DNA of 23,456 bases from contig JBOFIT010000138.1 in NCBI GenBank assembly GCA_051650305.1, positions 1 through 23,456 of the forward strand, read 5' to 3'. The translations under genes and the position numbers were made by a program. Source of the stretch: JBOFDK01 sp051650305 (GTDB lineage: Bacteria > Bacillota > Clostridia > Lachnospirales > Cellulosilyticaceae). This document shows positions 8,101 to 15,308 of the stretch, one piece after another (the first letter of the stretch is position 1; the number at the start of each line of letters is the position of its first letter). The notes beneath the pieces were generated by a model that was not told where the DNA came from, made no database searches, and worked only from the letters and a program-made list of their open reading frames with translations.

Positions 8101-9607
8101 GTGATTCACCTTCTTGTCGTTCCATTGTGATGTCTATTAACATATTTTGTATTTCAAATCGTGGTACTTTTTGTACAGTCCCACTATATTCCACTACTTT
8201 GATACGATCAGTGATGCCACCTAGGGCTTCTTTCACCCCACTCATGACACTGTCTTCATCTAAGGCTTCAAAGTTGAGTGGTGACTTTTGATGGAGAATG
8301 ATCCATAAGTCATAGAAGAGCCTTCTCTCTAGCCACTCTGGACGGTGCGCTTCTACATAATCACATACCTCTTCCAAGGTCACTACTGCCTGCTCTTCGA
8401 ATAGTGGCATCAGGCAGGTCATCACTTCTTTGAAGAATTCCCCAAGACTTGATTTGCTCTTTCTTACTTCCTCTTCCGTAGCCCCTTCCACAAAAGCACG
8501 TCCTTTGTCTTCTTCGCCTACGCGCTCGATGCGCTGCTTATAAAAGACACTAAGCGGATGCCACACTTTAGCACGCTCTAGACTTAAGAAAGGCTCCATA
8601 AAGGTACTGCTTGTGTGGAGTGGCATCGGTCTGCCCATCAGTGCATCGACGATTTCTTGCTCGAAGTTAAAGCTATCGATGCCGATATAGTACAAGGCTT
8701 GCTGTGCCGCATCTAGGGCATGGGTTCTGAGGCTAATACTTTCTTGAAGTAGCTGGCTGTGCTCATGGTGCACTTCTTCAAGACGGTTATCAATTTTGAG
8801 GATAAGGTCATAAGCTTTTTTGTCTTTTGCATTATCTAACTGATACTTCAGGCTATCTTTTGTCAGTCTTACAAACTCATGGAGTTCTTCAAACTCTTCA
8901 TTTTCACGTACCAGTCGTAAATTGATATCTTCTATCAGCTTTTTGTACCTTGTGTACGTCTCTTCAGAAACGATACTACGACTCACTTCATTTTTGATTT
9001 TCTCCAGACGCTCAGTCAGTGTCTCGGCAGCTAAACTCATCTCATCTAGCTGTCTAAGTGAACCTACAAACTCACCTTTCTCCAGCTGCTTACGAAGAAG
9101 AAGTTGATTGATGGAAATTTGAAACTCACTGAAGTATTCTCTTGTGGAGAAGATAAGCTCTAGTCCCTGCTCGTCTAACGTATAGTATTGTACATTAGAT
9201 TTCAGGTCAGACCTTGCCGCCTTTAAGATGGAGTAGTAGACTGTCTCATCTTGGCCAGTCTCCCAGTTGTAAAACGTCCTGCTATTACGCTTACCATTAG
9301 ATGGTCTATAGACTTCTGTGATTTCCCTTGCCAAGTCTTCAAAGCCGCTTGCACCTAGGTCAATCTTTTCCTGACACACCTCCTGTAAGAAGATTGCTAG
9401 TTCTCTCACGCCACTGGTCTTCTGGCGCATAATCATATTTTCAAAGAAGAAAAGTAACGTCAGCATCCCTAGTTCATAGTAAGGGATATCTTTGCCACTT
9501 CGGTCTTTACCTTTTTTTCTATCCAAACGGTGTAAAGGCTCATAGATAGCAAGCCGTTTCATACGCTCACCAAATTGATCCATCACACTCCTTGCTTCTA
9601 TATTCAT
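8090..9607 (-). CDS. MukF/JetA-like kleisin subunit (505 aa)
   Basis: This is the first gene of the SMC operon. The N-terminal part (about residues 1-180) looks like a helical and winged-helix region, with a YYELGMLTLLFFFENMIM helix and a QYYTLDEQGLELIFSTREY segment. The centre (about 200-310) is strongly helical and coiled-coil-like, and the C-terminal part contains further helical and winged-helix-like sequence. This is the layout of MukF/JetA kleisins (I believe formerly Pfam DUF5716), which clamp the two SMC heads and recruit the MukE-like dimer. The ribosome site GGAGG lies 6 bases before the ATG. It is transcribed away from the padR gene, and a TATAAT at 9642-9647 may be its -10 element. 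The downstream gene overlaps its stop codon, so the complex is made from one mRNA. Confidence 0.87.
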   Translation of the reverse strand: MNIEARSVMDQFGERMKRLAIYEPLHRLDRKKGKDRSGKDIPYYELGMLTLLFFFENMIMRQKTSGVRELAIFLQEVCQEKIDLGASGFEDLAREITEVYRPSNGKRNSRTFYNWETGQDETVYYSILKAARSDLKSNVQYYTLDEQGLELIFSTREYFSEFQISINQLLLRKQLEKGEFVGSLRQLDEMSLAAETLTERLEKIKNEVSRSIVSEETYTRYKKLIEDINLRLVRENEEFEELHEFVRLTKDSLKYQLDNAKDKKAYDLILKIDNRLEEVHHEHSQLLQESISLRTHALDAAQQALYYIGIDSFNFEQEIVDALMGRPMPLHTSSTFMEPFLSLERAKVWHPLSVFYKQRIERVGEEDKGRAFVEGATEEEVRKSKSSLGEFFKEVMTCLMPLFEEQAVVTLEEVCDYVEAHRPEWLERRLFYDLWIILHQKSPLNFEALDEDSVMSGVKEALGGITDRIKVVEYSGTVQKVPRFEIQNMLIDITMERQEGESHEL

Positions 9608-9641
9608 GCTATTCCTCCAGCTGTCTTAATCGATATCTACC

Positions 9642-9647
9642 ATTATA
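9642..9647 (-). promoter_or_regulatory. Possible -10 element of the SMC operon
   Basis: A minus-strand TATAAT sits 35 bases before the kleisin start codon. No good -35 hexamer lies 16-18 bp upstream, so this promoter is either weak, activator-dependent or wrongly placed. Confidence 0.35.
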
Positions 9648-9715
9648 CTACAAAAATAGGGGGAATTTGTATACCGTGGTAGCTTTTTCATAAAACCAGT
9701 CCATAATAATTTTCA

Positions 9716-9744
9716 TTGACACTATCCAACATTGGATATATACT
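9716..9744 (+). promoter_or_regulatory. padR promoter
   Basis: A perfect TTGACA (9716-9721) and TATACT (9739-9744) are separated by 17 bp. The whole spacer is occupied by the palindrome listed as the PadR operator, so a bound repressor would block RNA polymerase directly. Confidence 0.88.
9723..9738. promoter_or_regulatory. Predicted PadR operator O1 (TATCCAACATTGGATA)
   Basis: Seven-base arms TATCCAA/TTGGATA around CA, placed between the -35 and -10 boxes of padR. An almost identical site occurs at 10421-10436 before the next gene, and no third copy was noticed in the window. The pairing of site, regulator gene and target supports autoregulation by PadR. Confidence 0.75.
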
Positions 9745-9785
9745 TGTTTTAATCTTAACAACTACTTCATAGAAAGGAATTTTAT

Positions 9786-10367
9786 ATGACCCAACTACTT
9801 ATTTTATATTTTCTAAATATCAAACCTACTCATGGCTATGAGATTCAAAAATTTATTCAGCTGAATGCTATGAATAGATGGAATAATATCCAATCTGGCT
9901 CAATTTACTATGCCATGAATCAACTTGAACGTAAGGGACTTATTGAGCTAACGGAAAAACTAGGTACGGGTGAAAAAACAAAGCGTATTTATGCCATTAC
10001 TGAAAAAGGTAAAGCGCAACTCAAAGATCTGGCACTTTCTGAGCTTCAAAAACCTCTTGCTCAGGTAAGCTGCGATAAATTTTTAATCTATCCTATTTTT
10101 GCAAGTATCACTAAGCCTGAACTTATCCTAACGATTGAAGAGCATCTTAAGGTTCTACAAAAGAAACAACAAGAAATCGAAGGTTGGTCTTTAGAAAAAG
10201 TGCATGCCTCTACAGTTGAAAAAGCTACTTTACATATGATGCAGTCAAGTATCTTATTACAAATCAACTGGCACATGACACTTCTTGACAATATTGATGA
10301 GACACTGGAATCAGTAAAAGAAATCAGTGATTTTATCGCACATACAGACTTCGCCGAGTTAAAATAA
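9786..10367 (+). CDS. PadR family transcriptional regulator (193 aa)
   Basis: The N-terminal winged helix (about residues 1-85) has the PadR family hallmarks: LLILYFLNIKPTHGYEI, then SGSIYYAMNQLERKGLIEL as recognition helix and wing, then KRIYAITEKGKAQL. The C-terminal half (about 90-190) is the helical dimerisation domain of the longer PadR-s1 group. Such proteins are dimeric repressors released by small aromatic ligands, drugs or redox cues. AAAGGA lies 7 bases before the ATG. The promoter spacer holds a palindrome repeated before the downstream flavoprotein gene, so it probably represses itself and that gene. The ligand cannot be read from sequence. Confidence 0.95.
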   Translation: MTQLLILYFLNIKPTHGYEIQKFIQLNAMNRWNNIQSGSIYYAMNQLERKGLIELTEKLGTGEKTKRIYAITEKGKAQLKDLALSELQKPLAQVSCDKFLIYPIFASITKPELILTIEEHLKVLQKKQQEIEGWSLEKVHASTVEKATLHMMQSSILLQINWHMTLLDNIDETLESVKEISDFIAHTDFAELK

Positions 10368-10381
10368 TAGTCTAAGCAATC

Positions 10382-10405
10382 ATTCCGTATCTCAAGGTAC
10401 GGAAT
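10382..10405. repeat. 8-bp inverted repeat between padR and the flavoprotein gene
   Basis: ATTCCGTA and TACGGAAT flank an 8-base loop 14 bases after the padR stop. It is followed by an A-run, not a T-run, on the plus strand, so it is a poor terminator. It may be an mRNA processing or stabilising stem-loop that sets the ratio of the two gene products. Confidence 0.5.
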
Positions 10406-10420
10406 AAAAAATAAACCAAC

Positions 10421-10436
10421 TATCCAATATTGGATA
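10421..10436. promoter_or_regulatory. Predicted PadR operator O2 (TATCCAATATTGGATA)
   Basis: A perfect 16-bp palindrome that differs by one base from O1 in the padR promoter. It lies 16 bases before the flavoprotein start codon. No convincing -35/-10 pair surrounds it, so a bound regulator might act as a roadblock or control a weak internal promoter. Confidence 0.75.
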
Positions 10437-10452
10437 TAGAAAGGATATCTCT

Positions 10453-11256
10453 ATGAAAATCGCAATTCTAATTGGAAGCCCTAGGAAAAAAGATAGTTAT
10501 AAAGTTTGTCAAGAAATAGCAACTCAACTCCTTCACAAAAATCCTACCATTGAATTTGATTATATTTTTTTAAATAAACACGTGATAGAAGACTGTAAAG
10601 GTTGTGGTCTATGCTTCCAAAAAAGTGAACTAAACTGCCCTTGCAAAAACGATGAACTAAATGCTATCAAAGCACGTCTTTTCTCATGCGATGGTTTTAT
10701 CATTTCAAGTCCTGTATATGCCTATCAAGTGACCGCTCAACTCAAGCGCTTTATTGATCGTATGTCCTATCAATTTCATAGACAAGAAATGGTGGCAAAA
10801 CCTGCATTAATCGTTGTCACAACTGATGGTGGTGGCAGTAAGCAAGTTTATAAATACCTTAAGATGACGCTAGTCGGATGGGGTATGGACGTTGTTGGCA
10901 ACATACAAATAGCAGCACCTATGTATTTTGAAAATCGCACGCCAAAAAGTGCTTTTGGGTATGATGCCTACTATCATGATCAGCGCCACAAACATCTCAC
11001 AACGACGACTGCTAAATTTTCCGCTAAACTAAATACTCACGCGCTAAAAGTCCCTAGCTTTTATGATCTGTTTATGTTTAATTGTCTTAGAAGTAAGACT
11101 TATACCTCTAAAGTGGACCGCTTATTCTGGGCAGAAAAAGGTTGGCTTGATAAAAACTACTTCTACGATATAAAACTTAACCCACTAAAGAGACTTTTCG
11201 GTAGTATGATGAAGCAATTTATCCATCTCGCTGGTAGTAGGTATTTAAAAAACTAA
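10453..11256 (+). CDS. Flavodoxin-fold NAD(P)H-dependent oxidoreductase with Cys cluster (267 aa)
   Basis: The N-terminus MKIAILIGSPRKKDSYKVC is the FMN-phosphate binding loop of the NADPH-dependent FMN reductase/flavodoxin family, and ISSPVYAYQVTAQLKRFIDR (about 85-104) is the second flavin-contact motif. Residues C48, C51 and C54, followed by C62 and C64, resemble the compact Cys motif of iron-sulfur flavoproteins, which may bind a 4Fe-4S cluster. About 80 residues beyond the usual fold (from roughly 185) form an unfamiliar basic, aromatic-rich tail. The ribosome site AAAGGA lies 7 bases before the ATG. It is preceded by a predicted PadR operator and sits in tandem with padR, so it is probably induced by the PadR ligand for redox detoxification. 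The substrate is unknown. Confidence 0.88.
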   Translation: MKIAILIGSPRKKDSYKVCQEIATQLLHKNPTIEFDYIFLNKHVIEDCKGCGLCFQKSELNCPCKNDELNAIKARLFSCDGFIISSPVYAYQVTAQLKRFIDRMSYQFHRQEMVAKPALIVVTTDGGGSKQVYKYLKMTLVGWGMDVVGNIQIAAPMYFENRTPKSAFGYDAYYHDQRHKHLTTTTAKFSAKLNTHALKVPSFYDLFMFNCLRSKTYTSKVDRLFWAEKGWLDKNYFYDIKLNPLKRLFGSMMKQFIHLAGSRYLKN

Positions 11257-11285
11257 AACTTTTTATGTTGTTTCCTAAATCTATA

Positions 11286-11603
11286 ATGCAATTCAATATT
11301 TTAGATTTCCTTATCCCAATCACCCAATTTAACAAAGGTCAAGCTTCACGTATTTTTGATCGCCTACGCACCGAAAAGCAACTTGTCGTATTAAAAAACA
11401 ATGCACCATCTGCAGTCATTTTATCACCTGAAGAGTATGCAAGACTTGCTGAACTTGAAGAGGACTATGCATTACTTCTTGAGGCTACAAACCGCCTCGC
11501 ACAAACCACTTCCTCATCAACCCTTCCTTTTGAAGCTATAATGGCTAACTTAGGTATTAGTGAAGAAGATCTAGACGATGCAGAGGATGTTATAATCGAA
11601 TGA
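11286..11603 (+). CDS. Phd/YefM-type antitoxin, now without its toxin (105 aa)
   Basis: The sequence MQFNILDFLIPITQFNKGQA followed by a VLKNNAPSAVILSPEEYARL core is the standard DNA-binding N-terminal half of Phd/YefM antitoxins, and the acidic tail (EEDLDDAEDV) is the part that normally wraps the toxin. An in-frame ATG at 11265 would add seven residues. I prefer 11286 because family proteins begin at the MxFNIxD stretch, although neither start has a clear ribosome site. The stop codon overlaps the start of a RelE-like frame in an ATGA arrangement, as in intact modules, but that toxin is truncated after about ten residues. The protein may survive as a solitary repressor or as a defence against related toxins. 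Confidence 0.82.
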   Translation: MQFNILDFLIPITQFNKGQASRIFDRLRTEKQLVVLKNNAPSAVILSPEEYARLAELEEDYALLLEATNRLAQTTSSSTLPFEAIMANLGISEEDLDDAEDVIIE

Positions 11604-11631
11604 ACTGGCAGATTGAATTCTCAGAAGCACG
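11600..11631 (+). pseudogene. RelE/ParE toxin remnant (5' stub only)
   Basis: The ATG overlaps the antitoxin stop codon (ATGA). The first ten or so codons, MNWQIEFSEA, look like the opening strand of RelE/ParE toxins. After about 11630 the similarity ends, and the sequence becomes the 3' end of a membrane-protein gene on the other strand, whose stop codon is at 11632. The frame continues for 62 residues as meaningless fusion sequence to 11788. A deletion that removed the toxin body is the simplest explanation; the breakpoint is inferred to within a few bases. Confidence 0.6.
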
Positions 11632-11937
11632 CTATTTTCTCCTATACTTTATCAACCAAATAATCAGTATGATCGCCCTTGTAACGACAAATAGCATCCA
11701 TCCGAAAACGCCTAATACTATTAAAAGAAAACCAATAACCCCATCTCCCATTAGTGGTCTATCACTAGGTACAGTGTTAGCTATGTAAATAGGTAGTAAA
11801 AAGAGTGGCAAGTTGGGTAAGACCATTCCTATATACCACTTCTTTCCCTTAGAAAAATAAACGATGCTTACCAAATAGGCGATGATGACTATAATCGCCA
11901 CTATTAATAGAATTATTCCTATATGAATCCCTTGCAT
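11632..11937 (-). CDS. Small integral membrane protein (101 aa)
   Basis: Three predicted membrane helices are visible: residues about 6-28 (IGIILLIVAIIVIIAYLVSI), about 37-54 (GMVLPNLPLFLLPIYIA) and about 65-95 (a long hydrophobic stretch ending in WLIKYRRK). The basic C-terminus suggests that end lies in the cytoplasm. The ribosome site AGGGGGAG is 5 bases from the ATG. A strong terminator hairpin lies immediately upstream of this ribosome site, so expression may depend on read-through. The 3' end abuts the truncated toxin gene of the opposite strand. I do not recognise a family and give no function. Confidence 0.7.
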   Translation of the reverse strand: MQGIHIGIILLIVAIIVIIAYLVSIVYFSKGKKWYIGMVLPNLPLFLLPIYIANTVPSDRPLMGDGVIGFLLIVLGVFGWMLFVVTRAIILIIWLIKYRRK

Positions 11938-11955
11938 CCAATCTCCCCCTCTACT

Positions 11956-11992
11956 AAAAAATCCTAGAACACACTTATCTCATGTTCTAGGA
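11956..11992 (-). terminator. Terminator in the leader of the small membrane-protein gene
   Basis: On the minus strand TCCTAGAACA pairs perfectly with TGTTCTAGGA across an 11-base loop and is followed by TTTTTT. It points toward the membrane-protein gene and ends right at its ribosome site. No minus-strand gene lies upstream for it to terminate. It could be an attenuator, or a stop for antisense transcription coming out of the acetyltransferase gene. Confidence 0.8.
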
Positions 11993-12063
11993 CCTACTCT
12001 GATGTATTATCTTTATTATATGCTCTTTTTTCTACAAATGCCATACACCAAACCTTTTATCTA

Positions 12064-12091
12064 TTGAAAATGATTTGAATTGTGTTATACT
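12064..12091 (+). promoter_or_regulatory. Promoter of the GNAT acetyltransferase gene
   Basis: TTGAAA (12064-12069) and TATACT (12086-12091) lie 16 bp apart, with an extended -10 TG one base before the hexamer. It stands 56 bases before the start codon. Confidence 0.7.
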
Positions 12092-12147
12092 TGATAAAAC
12101 TTATTTTCAACTAAATTTTTAGATTACCCTGAAAGGAGCAATCATTG

Positions 12148-12762
12148 ATGCCCAATGATACACTTACCATTCGCGTTGCAACACTAGATGATGCTGCGGA
12201 ACTCTTAGCCATTTATGCCTACTATGTAAAAGAAACAGCTATTACTTTTGAGTATGAAGTACCTACCCTTGAAGCATTCCAAGAACGTATACAAAATACC
12301 CTCAAAAAATATCCGTATATTGTAGCCGAAAGTGATGGTACACTTCTTGGCTATGCTTATGCAGGTGCCTTTGTGGGAAGATCTGCTTATGATTGGGCTG
12401 CTGAAACTACCATTTACTTAAATCCCCACCATAAAAAAATGGGGCTTGGTAAAAAACTTTATGATGTATTAGAAACAATCGTTAAAGCCCAAAATATCTT
12501 GAATCTGAATGCTTGTATCGCTTATCCAGACATAGAAGATGAACATTTAACTAAAAACAGTGTGCAGTTTCATGAGCACTTAGGCTACCTTTTCGTTGGT
12601 GAATTCCATAAGTGTGGTTACAAATTTGGGAAGTGGTACAACATGGTGTGGATGGAGAAGCTTATCGGTGTGCATCCTCCTACCCCATCGCCTATTATAC
12701 CTTTCCCAACTTTAAGTGCTATTGCCTTACCTTTGCCGCTTCAATTTACCTGTGTTATATAA
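12148..12762 (+). CDS. GNAT N-acetyltransferase, phosphinothricin/methionine sulfone type (204 aa)
   Basis: The chain begins with a beta strand and helix (LTIRVATLDDAAELLAIYAY), followed by TAITFEYEVPTLEAF, GYAYAGAFVGRSAYDWAAE and the acetyl-CoA loop KKMGLG (residues 96-101). The ending HEHLGYLFVGEFHKCGYKFG and WYNMVWMEKLI is typical of the Pat/MnaT/YwnH branch. These enzymes acetylate the free amino group of phosphinothricin, methionine sulfone or similar amino acids. AAAGGAG is 9 bases before the ATG; a TTG one codon earlier is also possible. The last 15 or so residues exceed the family norm, and the gene runs 36 bases into the 3' end of the convergent transporter gene. The actual substrate is not evident. 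Confidence 0.92.
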   Translation: MPNDTLTIRVATLDDAAELLAIYAYYVKETAITFEYEVPTLEAFQERIQNTLKKYPYIVAESDGTLLGYAYAGAFVGRSAYDWAAETTIYLNPHHKKMGLGKKLYDVLETIVKAQNILNLNACIAYPDIEDEHLTKNSVQFHEHLGYLFVGEFHKCGYKFGKWYNMVWMEKLIGVHPPTPSPIIPFPTLSAIALPLPLQFTCVI

Positions 12763-13596
12763 AAACATAAACAGTGCCATGCCACAAATAATCACATACC
12801 CAAGTCCACTGTATGCATCTGGCACTTGCCCAAAGAACATAAAGCCTAGTATAGCTGAAAAGATAATCTGCGAATAATCATACACAGAAATCTCCTTGGC
12901 TGGTGCATAACAGTAAGCTGCTGTGATGGCAAACTGTCCACCTGATGCTGCAAGACCTGCTAGAAGTAAGTACCCCACTTGTACCATAGACATTGGCTGG
13001 TAGCCAAAAATTAAGAATGGCAGTGTCACCACGCATGAAAAGCTAGAGAAGAAAAAGACAATAAAGGGGCCTTTCTCTCCTTTTTGTCCCAGTATCCTTA
13101 CGAATGTATAAGCAGCACCTGCTGCCATCCCTCCGGCAAATCCTACAAGGGCTGGTATCAGTGCTGCATTTTGAAAGCTTGGCTTAATAATAAGTAGACT
13201 TCCTATAAATGCTCCTACAAGAGAAAAACCCTGTACCCAGTCTATCTTTTCCTTAAGAAGTAGGTAGCTAAATACGATGGCGAAGAAAGGTGACATCTTA
13301 TTGAGCATGGATGCATCTGCTAACACCAATTGATCAATGGCATAAAAATTACAGAGTATCCCCAGTGTCCCAAAACTTGCACGTAAGATGAGATACTTTA
13401 AGTTTTCTTTTTTATAACCAAAACCTATCCCCTGCTTCTTAAGTATAATGGCAGCAAAAATAAGTGCTACCAAATTACGAAAGAAGCTTTTTTGTACAGA
13501 TGGCAAGTCGCCTGCCAAGCGTACAAATGTATTCATAAAGGCGAAACACAATGCTGATAATAAAATATAGAGTATACCTTTGTATTTTTGATTCAT
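12727..13596 (-). CDS. DMT-superfamily (EamA) transporter (289 aa)
   Basis: The protein shows ten hydrophobic segments in two repeated halves, as in EamA/RhaT-type drug and metabolite transporters. Recognisable parts are ALCFAFMNTFVRLAGDLPSV near the N-terminus and LADASMLNKMSPFFAIVFSY at the end of the first half. In the second half are KEISVYDYSQIIFSAILGF and a last helix before a basic tail (KLKRQR). It probably exports an amino acid or small metabolite; the substrate is unknown. The start chosen is the ATG at 13596, with GGAGG 8 bases upstream. The longer frame would begin at a TTG that is part of that ribosome site. The 3' end overlaps the convergent acetyltransferase gene, and no terminator is visible between them. 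Confidence 0.9.
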   Translation of the reverse strand: MNQKYKGILYILLSALCFAFMNTFVRLAGDLPSVQKSFFRNLVALIFAAIILKKQGIGFGYKKENLKYLILRASFGTLGILCNFYAIDQLVLADASMLNKMSPFFAIVFSYLLLKEKIDWVQGFSLVGAFIGSLLIIKPSFQNAALIPALVGFAGGMAAGAAYTFVRILGQKGEKGPFIVFFFSSFSCVVTLPFLIFGYQPMSMVQVGYLLLAGLAASGGQFAITAAYCYAPAKEISVYDYSQIIFSAILGFMFFGQVPDAYSGLGYVIICGMALFMFLYNTGKLKRQR

Positions 13597-13677
13597 TACT
13601 TTTTCCTCCAATCTTTAGTAGTATAGCACACCAGCCAGTCACTATACATAACTATGTGGATGACTTGTCTGGTGCTA

Positions 13678-13724
13678 CAAAAAAACACATAAACAAGGAG
13701 CGTCTATGCTCCCTGTTTATGTGT
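13678..13724 (-). terminator. Strong intrinsic terminator overlapping the end of the second NhaC gene
   Basis: On the minus strand ACACATAAACA pairs with TGTTTATGTGT around an inner GGAGC/GCTCC stem, and seven T residues follow. The stop codon (13704-13706) lies inside the hairpin, so the last codons encode its 5' arm. Confidence 0.9.
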
Positions 13725-15233
13725 CTCCATCTTCTTTTTATTCACTTTTCCTAAGACCATGACACTCACTACCATAAAGATGATAGAAAGTACCAAGCTT
13801 AATTCACTTTGTACAACCCCTGCAATGAGATACCCTACAAAAGCAATACTCCCATTAATCAGTGCATACGGTAACTGTGTCTTCACATGGTCTACAAGGT
13901 CACACCCTGCTCCTGTAGCAGATAAAATAGTGGTATCTGATATAGGCGAACAATGGTCTCCGAAAAGCCCTCCTGATAAAACTGCCCCAATACAAATAGG
14001 GATTGAACCACCGAGTGATACTGCCATTGGTATAGCAAGTGGCATCATAATAGCGAAGGTTCCCCATGAGCTTCCTGTGGCAAAGGATACACACGCTCCA
14101 AAGACAAATAAAATCGCTGGGATAAATACCACTGAGATATTGCCATCTAATAATTCGATAATATAACTTGCTGTCCCAAGATTTTTGATGGTAGCCCCGA
14201 GTGACCACGCAAGGATAAGGGTAAGTGATACATACACCATCTTTTGCATACCACCTATGTAGATATTGAAAGCGTCGTTAAACGTCTTTGTCTTGTAATA
14301 CACCATCAGAATAATCGCTACTACTGCGGCAAATAAATACGCTGTCGTTAAGGCAACTCTAAAGTCATTGCCACTCACTGGCTTCATCGGGAAACCTAGT
14401 GGAATTAAGATAGCAAATAAAGTGATAAATAAAACGGCAAGTGGTGCGATGACAATACTTGCTTTTGAATTTTCTGCTTCAAAAGCTGTGATTTTCTCTG
14501 ATTTTCTCTGTGGACTAGAGTGCTTCCAATACAATTCGCCTGTAGTCTCTACACGTTCTTCTGCTTTTTTCATCGCTGAAAAATCAAGTTTAATCATAGC
14601 TATTAGCGGTACCATAAGCAGTGCCAGTATTGGATAAATCTGATACGGTATAGCCTCTACAAAAGCTGTGAAATCTGACTGTGCAATGTTTAGCGCTTCA
14701 AACTCCTTTTGAATAAGCCCCATCACATACACACCCCATCCAATAAAAGGCACAAGTACTGCTATAGGTGATGCAGTAGAGTCGATAATCCATGCGAGCT
14801 TTTCTCTTGAGAGCTTCAGCTTGTCAAAGATAGGTTCGAAGATAGGCCCTACTATAAGCGGTGTACCTAAGTCTGAGAAGAAGATTAAGATTCCGCCAAA
14901 CCATGCACTGATCTGTGCTTTTGTCTTTGTATTGATAAACTTTGTCACCTTCTGTGCAAAGGCATGTGCCCCTCCTGACTTTTCAATCAGTGCAATAAAC
15001 CCTCCAATGAACATTAAGAGTACGATAACTCCTGCATTATAACTATCTGAGAGTTGTGCAAAAAAGTATTCTCCAATCAGTGCCTTCACTGCTACAACAG
15101 GTGCAAAGTTAGATAAAATAAGTGCACCTAAGAAACTCCCTGTAAACAAAGACAAGATGACATTTTTACTCATAATAGCTATGATGACTGCTACAAGCGG
15201 TGGTACTAAACTTAATAAACCATAATGCTCCAT
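13704..15233 (-). CDS. Na+/H+ antiporter NhaC family protein (509 aa)
   Basis: This is a complete member of the same superfamily as the transporter at the left edge. It opens with LLSLVPPLVAVIIAIMSKNV and contains GGAHAFAQKVTKF, IIDSTASPIAVLVPFIGWG, ATGSSWGTFAIMMPLAIPMA and GDHCSPISDTT, all characteristic NhaC-type segments spread over about 12 membrane helices. A hydrophilic loop near residues 210-250 (RVETTGELYWKHSS) separates the two halves. GGGGA lies 7 bases before the ATG. It has its own TTGACA/TATTAT promoter and a strong terminator, so it is monocistronic. Unlike the first copy it has no riboswitch in its short leader, so its substrate (Na+/H+ or an amino or organic acid) cannot be inferred the same way. 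Confidence 0.92.
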   Translation of the reverse strand: MEHYGLLSLVPPLVAVIIAIMSKNVILSLFTGSFLGALILSNFAPVVAVKALIGEYFFAQLSDSYNAGVIVLLMFIGGFIALIEKSGGAHAFAQKVTKFINTKTKAQISAWFGGILIFFSDLGTPLIVGPIFEPIFDKLKLSREKLAWIIDSTASPIAVLVPFIGWGVYVMGLIQKEFEALNIAQSDFTAFVEAIPYQIYPILALLMVPLIAMIKLDFSAMKKAEERVETTGELYWKHSSPQRKSEKITAFEAENSKASIVIAPLAVLFITLFAILIPLGFPMKPVSGNDFRVALTTAYLFAAVVAIILMVYYKTKTFNDAFNIYIGGMQKMVYVSLTLILAWSLGATIKNLGTASYIIELLDGNISVVFIPAILFVFGACVSFATGSSWGTFAIMMPLAIPMAVSLGGSIPICIGAVLSGGLFGDHCSPISDTTILSATGAGCDLVDHVKTQLPYALINGSIAFVGYLIAGVVQSELSLVLSIIFMVVSVMVLGKVNKKKMETHKQGA

Positions 15234-15308
15234 ATTATTTTCCCCTTTTATTTTTATATTTTAATTTATACTTAAACTTATATTTTGTAATTTAATTCTA
15301 TATAATGC

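Noticed and set aside
9608..9785. A divergent operator shared by padR and the SMC operon
   Set aside because: The palindrome sits in the padR promoter about 70 bases from the possible SMC -10 box, and nothing in sequence shows it controls the SMC operon.
13900..14208. A 102-codon minus-strand frame inside the second NhaC gene
   Set aside because: It is in a different frame on the same strand as the NhaC gene, whose family motifs run through this region; there is no separate ribosome site.
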